This document shows, piece after piece, positions 16,775 through 26,585 of a stretch of 41,055 nucleotides of DNA. The DNA comes from Gammaproteobacteria bacterium (GTDB lineage: Bacteria; Pseudomonadota; Gammaproteobacteria; DSM-19610). The stretch spans positions 1 to 41,055 of the forward strand of contig WGBO01000030.1 of NCBI GenBank assembly GCA_015494295.1, in the 5' to 3' direction. How positions within the stretch are numbered: position 1 is the first letter of the stretch; the number at the start of each line of letters is the position of its first letter. The notes under the pieces are model-generated. The model was not told where the DNA came from and made no database searches. It was given only the letters and a program-made list of their open reading frames with translations. Position numbers and translations under genes: made by a program.

Positions 16775-17347
16775 TTACCCGTAGTTGGGAACGATACGAA
16801 TGGCCTGGGGCATCTGGATGCAGGATCGCTCACAGAGGCCGCAACCCACGCACTTGTCGGTTACGTGCGGCTGCTCCAGCATGCCGACGGTGATGGCCAC
16901 GTCCTGCAGCGGACAGGCCCGGTAGCAGACTCCGCAGGTCTTGCCCTGGTATGACAGACACAGCCGCTTGTCGACCACCGCGCGCCCCATGCGCACGCCT
17001 TCGAGAATTGGCTCGAGTTCGCGCACGATGGGCTGGATGGCGCCGCTAGGACATACCTCGCCGCATTTCATGCACAGGATACAGCCCTTCTCGCGAGGAA
17101 TGATATAGGGTGTATCCAGCGAGGACAGGCCATTGCCCATGCCGAAATAACTGATACAGCGGTTGGGACAGGCTTCGCCGCACTGGCCGCAGCGAATGCA
17201 GCGGCTGAGAAACTCGTCCTCGGCAACGGCGCCCGGGGGACGCAGATAACGTATCGACGAACGCACCGGCAATACCGCCCTGGCCGCCGGTGCGGCCGCG
17301 GCGCCGGCCGCGATGCCTATCGACTTGATAAAGGTTCTTCGCTGCAT
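16775..17347 (-). CDS. napG: NapG-like Tat-exported four-cluster ferredoxin
   Basis: A 190-residue periplasmic iron-sulfur protein with a Tat leader (MQRRTFIKSIGIAAGAA, RRTFIK core). Four Cys groups follow: CIRCGQCGEACP, CILCMKCGEVCP, CLSYQGKTCGVCYRACP and CVGCGLCERSC. NapG passes electrons from NapH to the periplasmic part of the chain. I chose the ATG at 17347 because the leader is complete from there; an in-frame start 17 codons upstream would put an unrelated basic tail in front. The sequence GGGAAAGGG sits directly against the ATG. A strong hairpin (17363-17398) stands just upstream, between this gene and the molybdoenzyme gene. Confidence 0.87.
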   Translation of the reverse strand: MQRRTFIKSIGIAAGAAAAPAARAVLPVRSSIRYLRPPGAVAEDEFLSRCIRCGQCGEACPNRCISYFGMGNGLSSLDTPYIIPREKGCILCMKCGEVCPSGAIQPIVRELEPILEGVRMGRAVVDKRLCLSYQGKTCGVCYRACPLQDVAITVGMLEQPHVTDKCVGCGLCERSCIQMPQAIRIVPNYG

Positions 17348-17362
17348 CCCTTTCCCGTTCCC

Positions 17363-17398
17363 GTGCCGGGGGCCATCCCTCGAACCAGCCCCCGGCAC
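17363..17398 (-). other. Intercistronic GC-rich hairpin after the molybdoenzyme gene
   Basis: GTGCCGGGGGC (17363-17373) and GCCCCCGGCAC (17388-17398) form a perfect 11-bp stem with a 14-nt loop. It lies in the 66-bp gap between the Mo gene stop and the napG start. No T-run follows, so it is not a normal terminator. A role in 3'-end stabilisation or attenuation of the upstream mRNA is plausible by analogy with other operon-internal hairpins. Confidence 0.7.
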
Positions 17399-17413
17399 AG
17401 CGCCTCTTGCCGT

Positions 17414-20113
17414 TTATATCTTCTCGATGCGCGCGGCGGACTTCTTGAAGTCCACCTGACCGGATACCGGATCCCACACGCGGCTGGTCACCCGGTTGGC
17501 CAGCCACTTGTTCTTCTCCGGTACCGCGCTGTCCGCCACCGAGAGGTTCCAGGGGCCGAACATGTAGCCGCGCGGCACATTGTTGCGCGCCGGTTTCACC
17601 AGGCTGTTGGTACCCACCTGGGCACGCGCCTCCAGCGAGCCACGCCGTGTCACCACGCGCACCTTGTCACCGTCCTTGATCCCGAGATCCTTCGCGTCGT
17701 CCGGGTGCATCTCGACGTACATCTCCGGCACCAATCGCCGCGTGGTGGGGCTGCGATTGGACTTGGCGGTGTGGAAGTGCTCGTACACCACGCCGAGGCC
17801 GAACCAGTAGGGGAACTTGTCCTTCGGCACCTCTTTCCAGTGCCTGCCCCGGTACTTCTCGTCGGGAAGGTCGGGGGTCAGCCCCTTGTCGCGCGCCTCC
17901 TTGATCAGGTCCATGTGATCGATGGTGTAGTGATCCTTCTTCTGACCGAACTCCATCAGTTTGCGCGTCACTTCCTCCCGGTCACTATAATCCTGCTTGC
18001 ACAGCTTCATGTGCACCTTGCCGTCCTTGGTACGGAAGTAACCGTAGGGTTTGTTCTTCCACTGACCCTCCTGCATCATGTAGCGGCGCTTGGAACCGCC
18101 GTTCTTGGCGATCTCGTAGGTCGGCGCCGGCCACTGGATGCCGCGCAGCTCCTTGAGCTGCTCGTAGGGCGAAATGCCGTCCAGCTTCTCGCGTTCGAGG
18201 ATACCCGTGAGGTCGGTGTCGGTACCCGCCGAGGCCCGGCAGATATCGCGGAAGATTTCCTCGGTGTCAATGAAGCCGTTCTTGTCCTTCTTCCAGGGGA
18301 AAATCTTCTCGCCGTCCATGCCCAGCAGCTTGGCGATCTCGCGCCCCTTGTGCACCACCATGTCGAGGTCGGGCAGACATCCCTTGGGCGGCATGGCCGC
18401 CTGCTCGCAGATATTGATGCGCCGCTCCGAACTGATGTAGACACCGTTGACCTCGCCCCAGGTGGCCGCCGGGAAAATCACGTCCGCGTACAGGTTGTTG
18501 GGGGCGTGGCGGTAGATCTCCTGCACCACGTTGAAGGTCTTGCTCAGCGCCGGTCGCACCAGGTTCTCCTGGTCAGGCAGATCGATGTGGGTCGCGTAGA
18601 CCAGGAACATGGCCTTCACGTCACCCTTCATGGCGCGCTCCATCATGCCCACGGCCATGCCGGGGTTCTTGGAGCTGAGCGCATTCTTCAGGTTTTCCTC
18701 CGGCACCTTCCACTGCCTGGCCATGTGCAGGCGGTGCTTGGCGTTGCTCAGTGGCTCGTTGAACGGCAACCGCCCGGTGAGGCCGCCGGTGAAGCGTTCA
18801 CCCATGGCGTTCGGCTGGCCGGTCATCGAGAACGGCCCGCACCCCGGCTTGGCCAGGTTACCGGTGAGCGTCAGCAGGTTGATGATGGAAATGACGTTGT
18901 GCTGGCCGTGAATGTGCTGGTTGTAGCCGATGCCCCACATGATGATGACACCGCCATAACCCTTGCCGCTGTGCTTTCCCTTGCTGCGCGCCAGGCGCTT
19001 GCGGGTGGCGTCCGCGAACATGCCGGCCACACGACGAATGAGCGCCGGGTTGACGTCGTGGTTGACGCCACCCATGCGGTCCTGCACCTGCTCGGGGCTG
19101 TAGTCCCTGAGCACACCGTCGACATACTCTTTCCAGCCGGTGGTGTGTTCCTTCATGAAATCCCAGTCGATGACGTCCTTGTGCTCCTTGAGCAACACAT
19201 GAGCGATGGAATTCAGGAAACTGATATCGCCGTTCAGGATCGGTACGTGAACGGAGTTCTTCGGGTTGATATCCTCGTAGCCCATCACGGTGCCGGTGCG
19301 GCGCGGATCGACGACCACGGTGGGAATATCGGCCTTCTTCTTGTAGTCGGCGGCGCGCCAGAAGATGATCGGGTGCGACTCGCGGGCGTTGTGCCCGAAA
19401 TGCATGATCATGTCGCACATTTCGATGTCTTCGTAGGCCAGCGGCGGCGTATCGGACCCCAGGGTGGCGAAATAGCCGGTCACCGCCGAAGTCATGCACA
19501 TGCGCGCATTGGCCTCGATGGTATTGGAGCCGAGCACGCCCTTCATGAACAGGTTCTCGAGGTACTGGCCCTCCACGGTGAGCTGCCCGGAACCGTACAG
19601 GGCGATCGAATTGCCGCCATACTTCTTGACCAGGTGCGCGATCTTGTGCGCAACCATCTTGGAGGCTTCCTCGTAGGGCACGCGCACGAAGTGTTCTTCC
19701 GAGAACGAACCCTTGGTCCTGGTCACGTACTCAAGGTCGCCGTGCCCGGGTTTCTGCCACTCTTCCCACACGTCCTTGCGCACATAGGGGTCACCTTCCA
19801 TGCGATCCACGTAGATCGGCTCGGCGGCGGTCAGACCCTTGATGCACTGCAGACCGTAGTTGGTGGGGTGATCCTTGTCCGGGCGCATGGAAACGATCTT
19901 GCCGTTCTCCACCTGGATGACCGTGCCGCAGCCCACACCGCAGTAGGGGCATTGCGCGAGCGCCGTGGTGCGGGTCGCGGTATCGCCTTCTGCCGCGGGT
20001 GCCGCCTCGAGTTCCGGATTGACACCGACGAACAGGCCCGAGCCGGCTGCCGAACCGGTAATGAAGGTGCTTCCCTTGAGGAAGTTTCTTCGTGTCATTT
20101 TAAAACGTTTCAT
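17414..20113 (-). CDS. Tat-exported NapA/NasA-like molybdopterin oxidoreductase
   Basis: An 899-residue catalytic subunit of the DMSO-reductase superfamily. It has a Tat leader (MTRRNFLKGS), a [4Fe-4S] site of C55, C58, C62 and C90 (CPYCGVGCG ... GLQCIKG, with the conserved Lys92), and Cys206 in NARMCMTSAV at the position of the Mo-ligating Cys of NapA and NasA. Cys rather than Asp or Ser at this place fits nitrate or related oxyanion reduction in the periplasm. It differs from E. coli NapA (828 residues) by length, by Met in place of His before Cys206, and by a first Cys group closer to NasA and formate dehydrogenases. The C-terminal Mo-pterin-binding domain is complete. The ATG at 20113 follows AAGGAGG by seven bases. 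Nitrate, selenate and similar oxyanions remain possible substrates. Confidence 0.9.
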   Translation of the reverse strand: MKRFKMTRRNFLKGSTFITGSAAGSGLFVGVNPELEAAPAAEGDTATRTTALAQCPYCGVGCGTVIQVENGKIVSMRPDKDHPTNYGLQCIKGLTAAEPIYVDRMEGDPYVRKDVWEEWQKPGHGDLEYVTRTKGSFSEEHFVRVPYEEASKMVAHKIAHLVKKYGGNSIALYGSGQLTVEGQYLENLFMKGVLGSNTIEANARMCMTSAVTGYFATLGSDTPPLAYEDIEMCDMIMHFGHNARESHPIIFWRAADYKKKADIPTVVVDPRRTGTVMGYEDINPKNSVHVPILNGDISFLNSIAHVLLKEHKDVIDWDFMKEHTTGWKEYVDGVLRDYSPEQVQDRMGGVNHDVNPALIRRVAGMFADATRKRLARSKGKHSGKGYGGVIIMWGIGYNQHIHGQHNVISIINLLTLTGNLAKPGCGPFSMTGQPNAMGERFTGGLTGRLPFNEPLSNAKHRLHMARQWKVPEENLKNALSSKNPGMAVGMMERAMKGDVKAMFLVYATHIDLPDQENLVRPALSKTFNVVQEIYRHAPNNLYADVIFPAATWGEVNGVYISSERRINICEQAAMPPKGCLPDLDMVVHKGREIAKLLGMDGEKIFPWKKDKNGFIDTEEIFRDICRASAGTDTDLTGILEREKLDGISPYEQLKELRGIQWPAPTYEIAKNGGSKRRYMMQEGQWKNKPYGYFRTKDGKVHMKLCKQDYSDREEVTRKLMEFGQKKDHYTIDHMDLIKEARDKGLTPDLPDEKYRGRHWKEVPKDKFPYWFGLGVVYEHFHTAKSNRSPTTRRLVPEMYVEMHPDDAKDLGIKDGDKVRVVTRRGSLEARAQVGTNSLVKPARNNVPRGYMFGPWNLSVADSAVPEKNKWLANRVTSRVWDPVSGQVDFKKSAARIEKI

Positions 20114-20128
20114 GCTGTTGCCTCCTTA

Positions 20129-20785
20129 CTATTTCGACAGGCTGCGCAGGTAGACGATAATGTCGTCGATTTCCTGATCAGAAAGATTGGCCAGGCCATC
20201 GGCACCCTGGAAGCCGCGCATGCGGGTGTTCGAGCGCCCTTCCTTTATGGTGGTGCGAATGAAACCGTCGCTCACCTTGTGCAGGAACCCGGGCTTGCCG
20301 ATCGCGGTACCCGTGCCGCCCGCGGCGTAACCGTCGCCGGCCATGCCGTGGCAGGTCGAACAGATATTGTCGTACCACTGCTTGCCGAGCCGGGGATCGC
20401 CATGCGCGTCGGGCTGGGCATCCACCTCGGCTGCCCGGTTGGGCAGCTTCTCGTGGGAGCGCAGGTAGGCAACGATGGCCTTGATCGACTGACGGCCCAG
20501 GTGCGAGAACGGCGGCATGCCGGTACCGACCCGCCCGTCACGAATGGTGCTCATCAGGAACTTGTCGGAGGCAATACTAAGAAATTCCGGGTTCGCCAGT
20601 GAGGGGGCGAAACCCGGTTTTCCGATAGCATCCGGCTGGTGGCAGACCGAACAGTTCTGGTTATAGAGTTTCTCTCCCTTGGCAACCAGTGCCGCGTCAG
20701 GCGCCGCAGCAACCTGTCCGGCACCGAAAAACGCCGCCAGCACGCCGCCAAGCAGCTGCGCCGCGGCCTTCTTGTGTTTCAGCAT
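20129..20785 (-). CDS. Secreted di-haem c-type cytochrome
   Basis: A 218-residue periplasmic cytochrome with a signal peptide (MLKHKKAAAQLLGGVLAAFFGAGQVAAA) and two class-I-like halves, each with one CXXCH site: CSVCH and CSTCH. Each half carries a distal Met candidate (GMPPFSHLG in the first, RMRGFQG in the second). It lies 15 bp upstream of the molybdoenzyme gene and should be its electron donor, taking the place of NapB. NapB is a small di-haem protein of a different type with bis-His ligation, so this is a substitution by a non-homologous cytochrome. The ATG at 20785 follows GGAGGT by five bases. Confidence 0.88.
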   Translation of the reverse strand: MLKHKKAAAQLLGGVLAAFFGAGQVAAAPDAALVAKGEKLYNQNCSVCHQPDAIGKPGFAPSLANPEFLSIASDKFLMSTIRDGRVGTGMPPFSHLGRQSIKAIVAYLRSHEKLPNRAAEVDAQPDAHGDPRLGKQWYDNICSTCHGMAGDGYAAGGTGTAIGKPGFLHKVSDGFIRTTIKEGRSNTRMRGFQGADGLANLSDQEIDDIIVYLRSLSK

Positions 20786-20839
20786 CGTTGACCTCCCATG
20801 GTGTACCTCTGTCTGACAAATCGGTTTGCGTATGCCATA

Positions 20840-21496
20840 TCATTCTTCCCAGTCGTCGTCCGGCGGCTTCTGCATGTCGGCGTGACACTGGTAACAGGGA
20901 ACCTTTTCCCTTTCGAAGCGTGCATGTTCCTGGTCCAGGAATTCCTCGGGCAAGTGGTGCGCGATGCCCCGGTGACAATCGATGCAGGTCTTGCCTTCCA
21001 TGTTGGCGCGCCAGTGGCGGTCGTCCTCGACGCGGGTGCCACGCGGGATCACCATGGACTCGAATTCGTGACAGTTCCTGCATTCGCGGGAGTCGGTGCG
21101 CTTCATGCTGCGCCATACGTGCTGCGCCAGTTCGTAGCGCTTGGCGACGAACTTTTCACGGGTGTCGATTGAGCCGACAAGCCAGTGGTACAACTCGTTT
21201 GTCGCCGATATCTTGCGCACTACCTTGTGAACCCAGCCGCGTGGCACATGACAGTCCGGACAGGTCGCCCGCACACCGGTGCGATTCCGGTAATGGATGG
21301 TTTCGCGGTATTCCTTGTAGACGTTGTCGCGCATCTCATGGCAGGAAATACAGAACTCCTCGGTGTTGGTTACCTCCAGCGCGGTGTTGAATCCGCCCCA
21401 CATCAACACACCGGCCAGCACGCTCGCCGCGATCACCGCGACCGGCGCAGATGCAACGATATTTGCCAGTCGTCTCGTCCATGCCTGCTTACCCAT
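20840..21496 (-). CDS. NapC/NirT-family cytochrome c with five haem motifs
   Basis: A 218-residue membrane-anchored multihaem cytochrome. One N-terminal membrane segment (about 13-33) precedes the periplasmic haem domain. Five CXXCH motifs are visible: CISCH, CPDCH, CRNCH, CIDCH and CYQCH. The first four match the tetrahaem NapC/NirT layout (for example CISCHEM and CIDCHRGIAHHLP). The fifth sits in a short C-terminal tail ending in acidic DDDWEE. The protein should oxidise quinol and pass electrons to the di-haem cytochrome. I chose the ATG at 21496; a TTG at 21538 would add 14 residues, and neither has a clear ribosome site. It is the first gene of the cluster and lies behind an FNR-type promoter. 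Confidence 0.87.
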   Translation of the reverse strand: MGKQAWTRRLANIVASAPVAVIAASVLAGVLMWGGFNTALEVTNTEEFCISCHEMRDNVYKEYRETIHYRNRTGVRATCPDCHVPRGWVHKVVRKISATNELYHWLVGSIDTREKFVAKRYELAQHVWRSMKRTDSRECRNCHEFESMVIPRGTRVEDDRHWRANMEGKTCIDCHRGIAHHLPEEFLDQEHARFEREKVPCYQCHADMQKPPDDDWEE

Positions 21497-21564
21497 AGTC
21501 AGGGGCGTACTCTTTGTCTTTCCGGCCTTGCCTGCCAAATTGACAGCCGCCGTTCTTGTCAGGT

Positions 21565-21614
21565 TTGACGCATTATGAAGTGAAGTGACACCGGCCTTTA
21601 TTGATCTGGGTCAA
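21565..21614 (-). promoter_or_regulatory. FNR/Anr-type box and -10 of the molybdoenzyme cluster
   Basis: TTGACCCAGATCAA, read on the minus strand at 21614-21601, differs by one base from the FNR consensus TTGAT-N4-ATCAA. A -10 hexamer CATAAT lies at 21577-21572, so transcription would start near 21565. The box centre would then be at about -42, the position of a class II FNR activator site. The first gene starts 27-70 nt further on. Confidence 0.7.
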
Positions 21615-21653
21615 TCAATGCGGCAAATTGACGCACAGCAAACACAAGTCTAT

Positions 21654-21679
21654 TGCCCCGCCGCGCGGAACACGGGGCA
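21654..21679 (-). terminator. Weak hairpin behind yheS, possible terminator
   Basis: TGCCCCG (21654-21660) and CGGGGCA (21673-21679) form a 7-bp stem with a 12-nt loop just past the yheS stop. The sequence after it on the minus strand is only mildly T-rich (AATAGACTTGTGTTT), so intrinsic termination is uncertain. Some readthrough into the cytochrome cluster is possible. Confidence 0.35.
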
Positions 21680-21720
21680 GGCAGCACGCCTTAACGGAAA
21701 ATCAACGGGGAAAAGGGACT

Positions 21721-23628
<1,908 letters not shown>

Positions 23629-23764
23629 GGGCCGATTGTAACCCGAGGGTGGCCAAAAAGCGTACGCACGGCCGACCCGGGAACCACCCGGACGGGTGGC
23701 GGACGGTATCGCAACACATGCGCGGAACCCCGCGCCGACAGGGACGACAGCACGCGCCAATGCC

Positions 23765-25414
23765 ATGGGAATCTGGAGCCTCAAACGCAGGACGATCCTG
23801 ATCGTCGACGACTTCCCCGAGATGCGATCCACCCTGCGCAGCATGCTCATTCCCTGGCAACCGGAATGCATCGACACCGCCCGCAATGGCGACGAAGCCA
23901 TCGAGCGACTCCAGCGGCGCCGCTACGACATCATTCTGTGCGATTTCAACCTGGGCGCCGGCAAAAATGGCCAGCAGGTGCTGGAAGAAGCACGCCACCG
24001 AAACCTGTTGCCGTTCAGTTCGGCGTTCATCCTCGTGTCAGCCGAAACCAGTGCGCAGATGGTGATGGGCGCGGTCGAGCAACAACCGGACGGCTACATC
24101 TCCAAGCCGGTCACCAAGGTGACCCTGCAGGTGCGCCTGAAGAAGTTCGTGAAAAAGCAGGATGAGCTGCGCGATATCACCCGCGCCATGGACCGCAAGC
24201 AGTACCCGAGGGCGGTGGAACTGATCGATGCCTACCTGGAAGCCAACAACCGCTACCGTTTCGAGCTCTACAAGCTGAAAAGCGACCTGCTGATCCGCGC
24301 CGGCGAGCACGAGCAGGCGCAAAACCTGTGCGAGGCGGTGCTGGCCGGACGTGAGCTGCCCTGGGCGCGTTTCGACCTGGGGCGCATCGCCTTCGTCCGC
24401 CAGGACTACGACCGCGCCGCCGGCATCTTCGAGAAACTGCTGACCGGCAATCCCGCCTTCATCGCCGCCTACGACTGGCTGGCCCGGACCCGCGAACGCC
24501 AGGGCGACACCGCACTGGCCCAGCAAGTACTGATGGAGGGCGTGGCGCGCTCGCCGCAGTCGCTGCTGCGCCAGCGCGCGCTGGCCGCGCTGGCCGATCG
24601 CAACGACGACCTGGAGACTACCGAGGCGGCGCGCCGCAAGGCGATACGCATCGGGAAGGACTCGATCCTGCGCGAACCGGGCGACTACGCGGCGCTGGCG
24701 CGGGTGCTGCTGAAGCGGGGTTCGCCGCGCGAGGCGCTGAAGGTGACGCAGGCCATCAACCCGGAATTCGACCACAGTCCGGTGGCGCAACTGGAAGCCG
24801 CGGCCGTGGGCAGCCGGGTACACCAGGCGCTCGGCGACGAACGCGCCTGCGCGGAGGCGCTGGACGAGGCCTTGCGCCTGGCCGAACGGCAACCGGAACT
24901 GGTGTCGGCGGAGGTCGGCATGTCGCTGGCGCGCAGTTGCCTGGCCCAGGACCGTCCCGAAGACGCCAACCGCATCATCCGCCAGGTCATCTGCAACCAC
25001 GACGACGACGAGGCCATCCTCGCGGACGTCAGCCGCCTGTACCGGGAAGCCGGTTCCGGCGAGGCGATCGAGGAACTGATCGAAACCACCCGCCGCGAAA
25101 TCGTGAGCATCAACAACGAGGGCGTGCGCCTGCTGAAGGAGGGCGAGATCGAGGCCTCGATCGAGCTGTTCGGCCGCGCCGCGCGCAGCATGCCACGCAA
25201 CCCGGTGATCAACCTCAACGCCGCGCAGTCGCTGATCCGGCGCATGCGCGAGTCAGGACCCGACCGTCCCAGCCTGGCGCTGGCGCTGCGTTACATCCAG
25301 GCCGCCGGCGACAGCGAAACCCACCGCCAGCGCCACAACCGGCTGCTGTCCACCTGCCGCGAACTGGCCGCCGCGCTGCCGGCCGAACGCCACGACGAGG
25401 AAGCCCCCGCCTGA
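23765..25414 (+). CDS. Response regulator with C-terminal TPR repeats
   Basis: A 549-residue protein with an N-terminal receiver domain (about 9-130) and a long helical TPR-type region (about 135-540). Receiver residues D15 and D16 (ILIVDDF), phospho-acceptor D60 (CDFNLG), and K in ISKPV are all in place. TPR-like helices recur, for example ARFDLGRIAFVRQDYDRAAGIFEKLL. There is no DNA-binding or enzymatic output domain, so output should go through protein contacts by the TPR part. It is followed by a small histidine-kinase-like gene 11 bp downstream, likely its partner. The start at ATG 23765 is chosen because the receiver begins right after it; the ribosome site is poor. Confidence 0.85.
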   Translation: MGIWSLKRRTILIVDDFPEMRSTLRSMLIPWQPECIDTARNGDEAIERLQRRRYDIILCDFNLGAGKNGQQVLEEARHRNLLPFSSAFILVSAETSAQMVMGAVEQQPDGYISKPVTKVTLQVRLKKFVKKQDELRDITRAMDRKQYPRAVELIDAYLEANNRYRFELYKLKSDLLIRAGEHEQAQNLCEAVLAGRELPWARFDLGRIAFVRQDYDRAAGIFEKLLTGNPAFIAAYDWLARTRERQGDTALAQQVLMEGVARSPQSLLRQRALAALADRNDDLETTEAARRKAIRIGKDSILREPGDYAALARVLLKRGSPREALKVTQAINPEFDHSPVAQLEAAAVGSRVHQALGDERACAEALDEALRLAERQPELVSAEVGMSLARSCLAQDRPEDANRIIRQVICNHDDDEAILADVSRLYREAGSGEAIEELIETTRREIVSINNEGVRLLKEGEIEASIELFGRAARSMPRNPVINLNAAQSLIRRMRESGPDRPSLALALRYIQAAGDSETHRQRHNRLLSTCRELAAALPAERHDEEAPA

Positions 25415-25425
25415 GGACCAAGCAC

Positions 25426-26118
25426 ATGAGCGACGACACCTGCAAACCCGATTTCAACATCATCCTCGCGAACTCGGTGCACGACATGAAGAACTCTGTC
25501 GGCATGCTGCTCGCGGCGCTCGACGAAATCGAAAGCCGCTGCGAGCCGGATGGCTGCGAGTCGCGCGACCAGTTCTCACGGCTGCGCCACGAGGGACGGC
25601 GCCTGGGCGCCAACCTGGTGCAGATGCTGACCCTGTACCGCGTCAGCCATTCCACCTGGACGCCGAACATCAGCGAGCACGAAGTTGACGAGGTGCTGGA
25701 GGAGTGCCTGCTCGACAACGAGAGCATGCTGGCGCTGAAGGGCATCGGCATCGACATGAGCTGCGAGGAGGGGCTGAGCGGCTTCTTCGATCACGAACTG
25801 GTCGCCGGCCTGATCGGCAGCGTGATCAACAACGCCTACAAGTATGCCCGCCGGCAGGTCCGCATCGGCGCCCGCCGCCAGGACGGCTACCTCGCCTTGT
25901 GGGTGGAAGACGACGGCGACGGCTTCCCCCCCGCGATGCTGCACGACGGGCGGCGGCAGGCGACGGATATCGACTTCCGCTCGGGCAGCACCGGGCTTGG
26001 CCTGTACTTTGCCGCCACCATCGCCGCACTGCACCGCCACGAGGAGCGTCAGGGTTATATCACCACCGACAACGACGGCATCGACGGCGGCGGACGCTTC
26101 ACCCTCTACCTGCCGTGA
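25426..26118 (+). CDS. Soluble histidine-kinase-like ATPase
   Basis: A 230-residue protein without sensor or membrane segments. An N-terminal dimerisation helix contains a candidate phospho-acceptor His19 in NSVHDMKNSVG. A HATPase_c domain follows, with N box SVINNAYKYA, G1 VEDDGDGFP and G2 STGLGLYFA. It is about half the length of usual sensor kinases. It follows the receiver-TPR gene by 11 bp with GAGGA eight bases before the ATG, so both are coexpressed. It probably phosphorylates (or dephosphorylates) that receiver from the cytoplasm, with signal input coming from another protein. This pairing is inference from position. Confidence 0.85.
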   Translation: MSDDTCKPDFNIILANSVHDMKNSVGMLLAALDEIESRCEPDGCESRDQFSRLRHEGRRLGANLVQMLTLYRVSHSTWTPNISEHEVDEVLEECLLDNESMLALKGIGIDMSCEEGLSGFFDHELVAGLIGSVINNAYKYARRQVRIGARRQDGYLALWVEDDGDGFPPAMLHDGRRQATDIDFRSGSTGLGLYFAATIAALHRHEERQGYITTDNDGIDGGGRFTLYLP

Positions 26119-26193
26119 ACACCGCGGCTGTTGCCGCCGCCGAATTCCGCTACACTTGCCGGCAAACACGATAACAAGGAAGCGACTCCGGCC

Positions 26194-26577
26194 ATGAATC
26201 TCGAAAAAGTCATCTTCGCGTTCTTTTCCATCCTGGCGCTCACCCTGAACTTCGGCTTCTTCATCGGCGAACTGGACGACCCGGCGCACCACAACGCCTA
26301 TGAGCTGTTCGCGGCGCTCACCGTGAGCCTGATCGCCACCATCATGAAATTTGGCGACCGCGCCCATATCGGCGCCCTGCTGCTGGCCACCAGCCTGGTC
26401 GCCGACCTGCAACTGATCACCGCCGCCCTGGTGTGGGGCTACGCGGTCAACATCAGCGACGCGGGCCTGTCGCCCATGGCCATCGCCAGCATCGTGTCAC
26501 TGTCCGGTGGCGCGCTGCTCGCCAACCTGATTTCGGTGATCCTGCTGGTTATCGAGTCGATCACCTTCCGCCGCTAG
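26194..26577 (+). CDS. Small four-helix membrane protein (DUF6394-like)
   Basis: A 127-residue inner-membrane protein with about four hydrophobic segments: residues 5-22, 36-55, 61-82 and 95-122. Conserved-looking phrases are NFGFFIGELDDPAHHNAYELFAAL and KFGDRAHIGALLLATSLVADLQL. I associate this layout with DUF6394 of Pseudomonas and relatives, where it commonly lies next to a K+ channel gene as it does here; that recollection is moderate. It ends 8 bp before the channel gene and is probably its accessory subunit. AAGGAAG lies about 13 bp upstream of the ATG, a long spacing. Function unknown. Confidence 0.75.
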   Translation: MNLEKVIFAFFSILALTLNFGFFIGELDDPAHHNAYELFAALTVSLIATIMKFGDRAHIGALLLATSLVADLQLITAALVWGYAVNISDAGLSPMAIASIVSLSGGALLANLISVILLVIESITFRR

Positions 26578-26585
26578 CCGCCCCG

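Noticed and set aside
17363..20602. Plus-strand open frame of 1079 codons across the Mo gene
   Set aside because: The minus strand encodes the molybdoenzyme with complete Cys and pterin motifs; the plus frame is antisense shadow without any domain.
21490..21496. TACCCAT heptamer as a NarL/NarP site near the start of the NapC-like gene
   Set aside because: A single seven-base match that overlaps the start codon; such sites usually come in pairs and upstream.
23629..23764. Extending yheS to the upstream ATG (726 residues)
   Set aside because: The additional N-terminus has no counterpart in YheS and lies over the divergent promoter region of the receiver-TPR gene.
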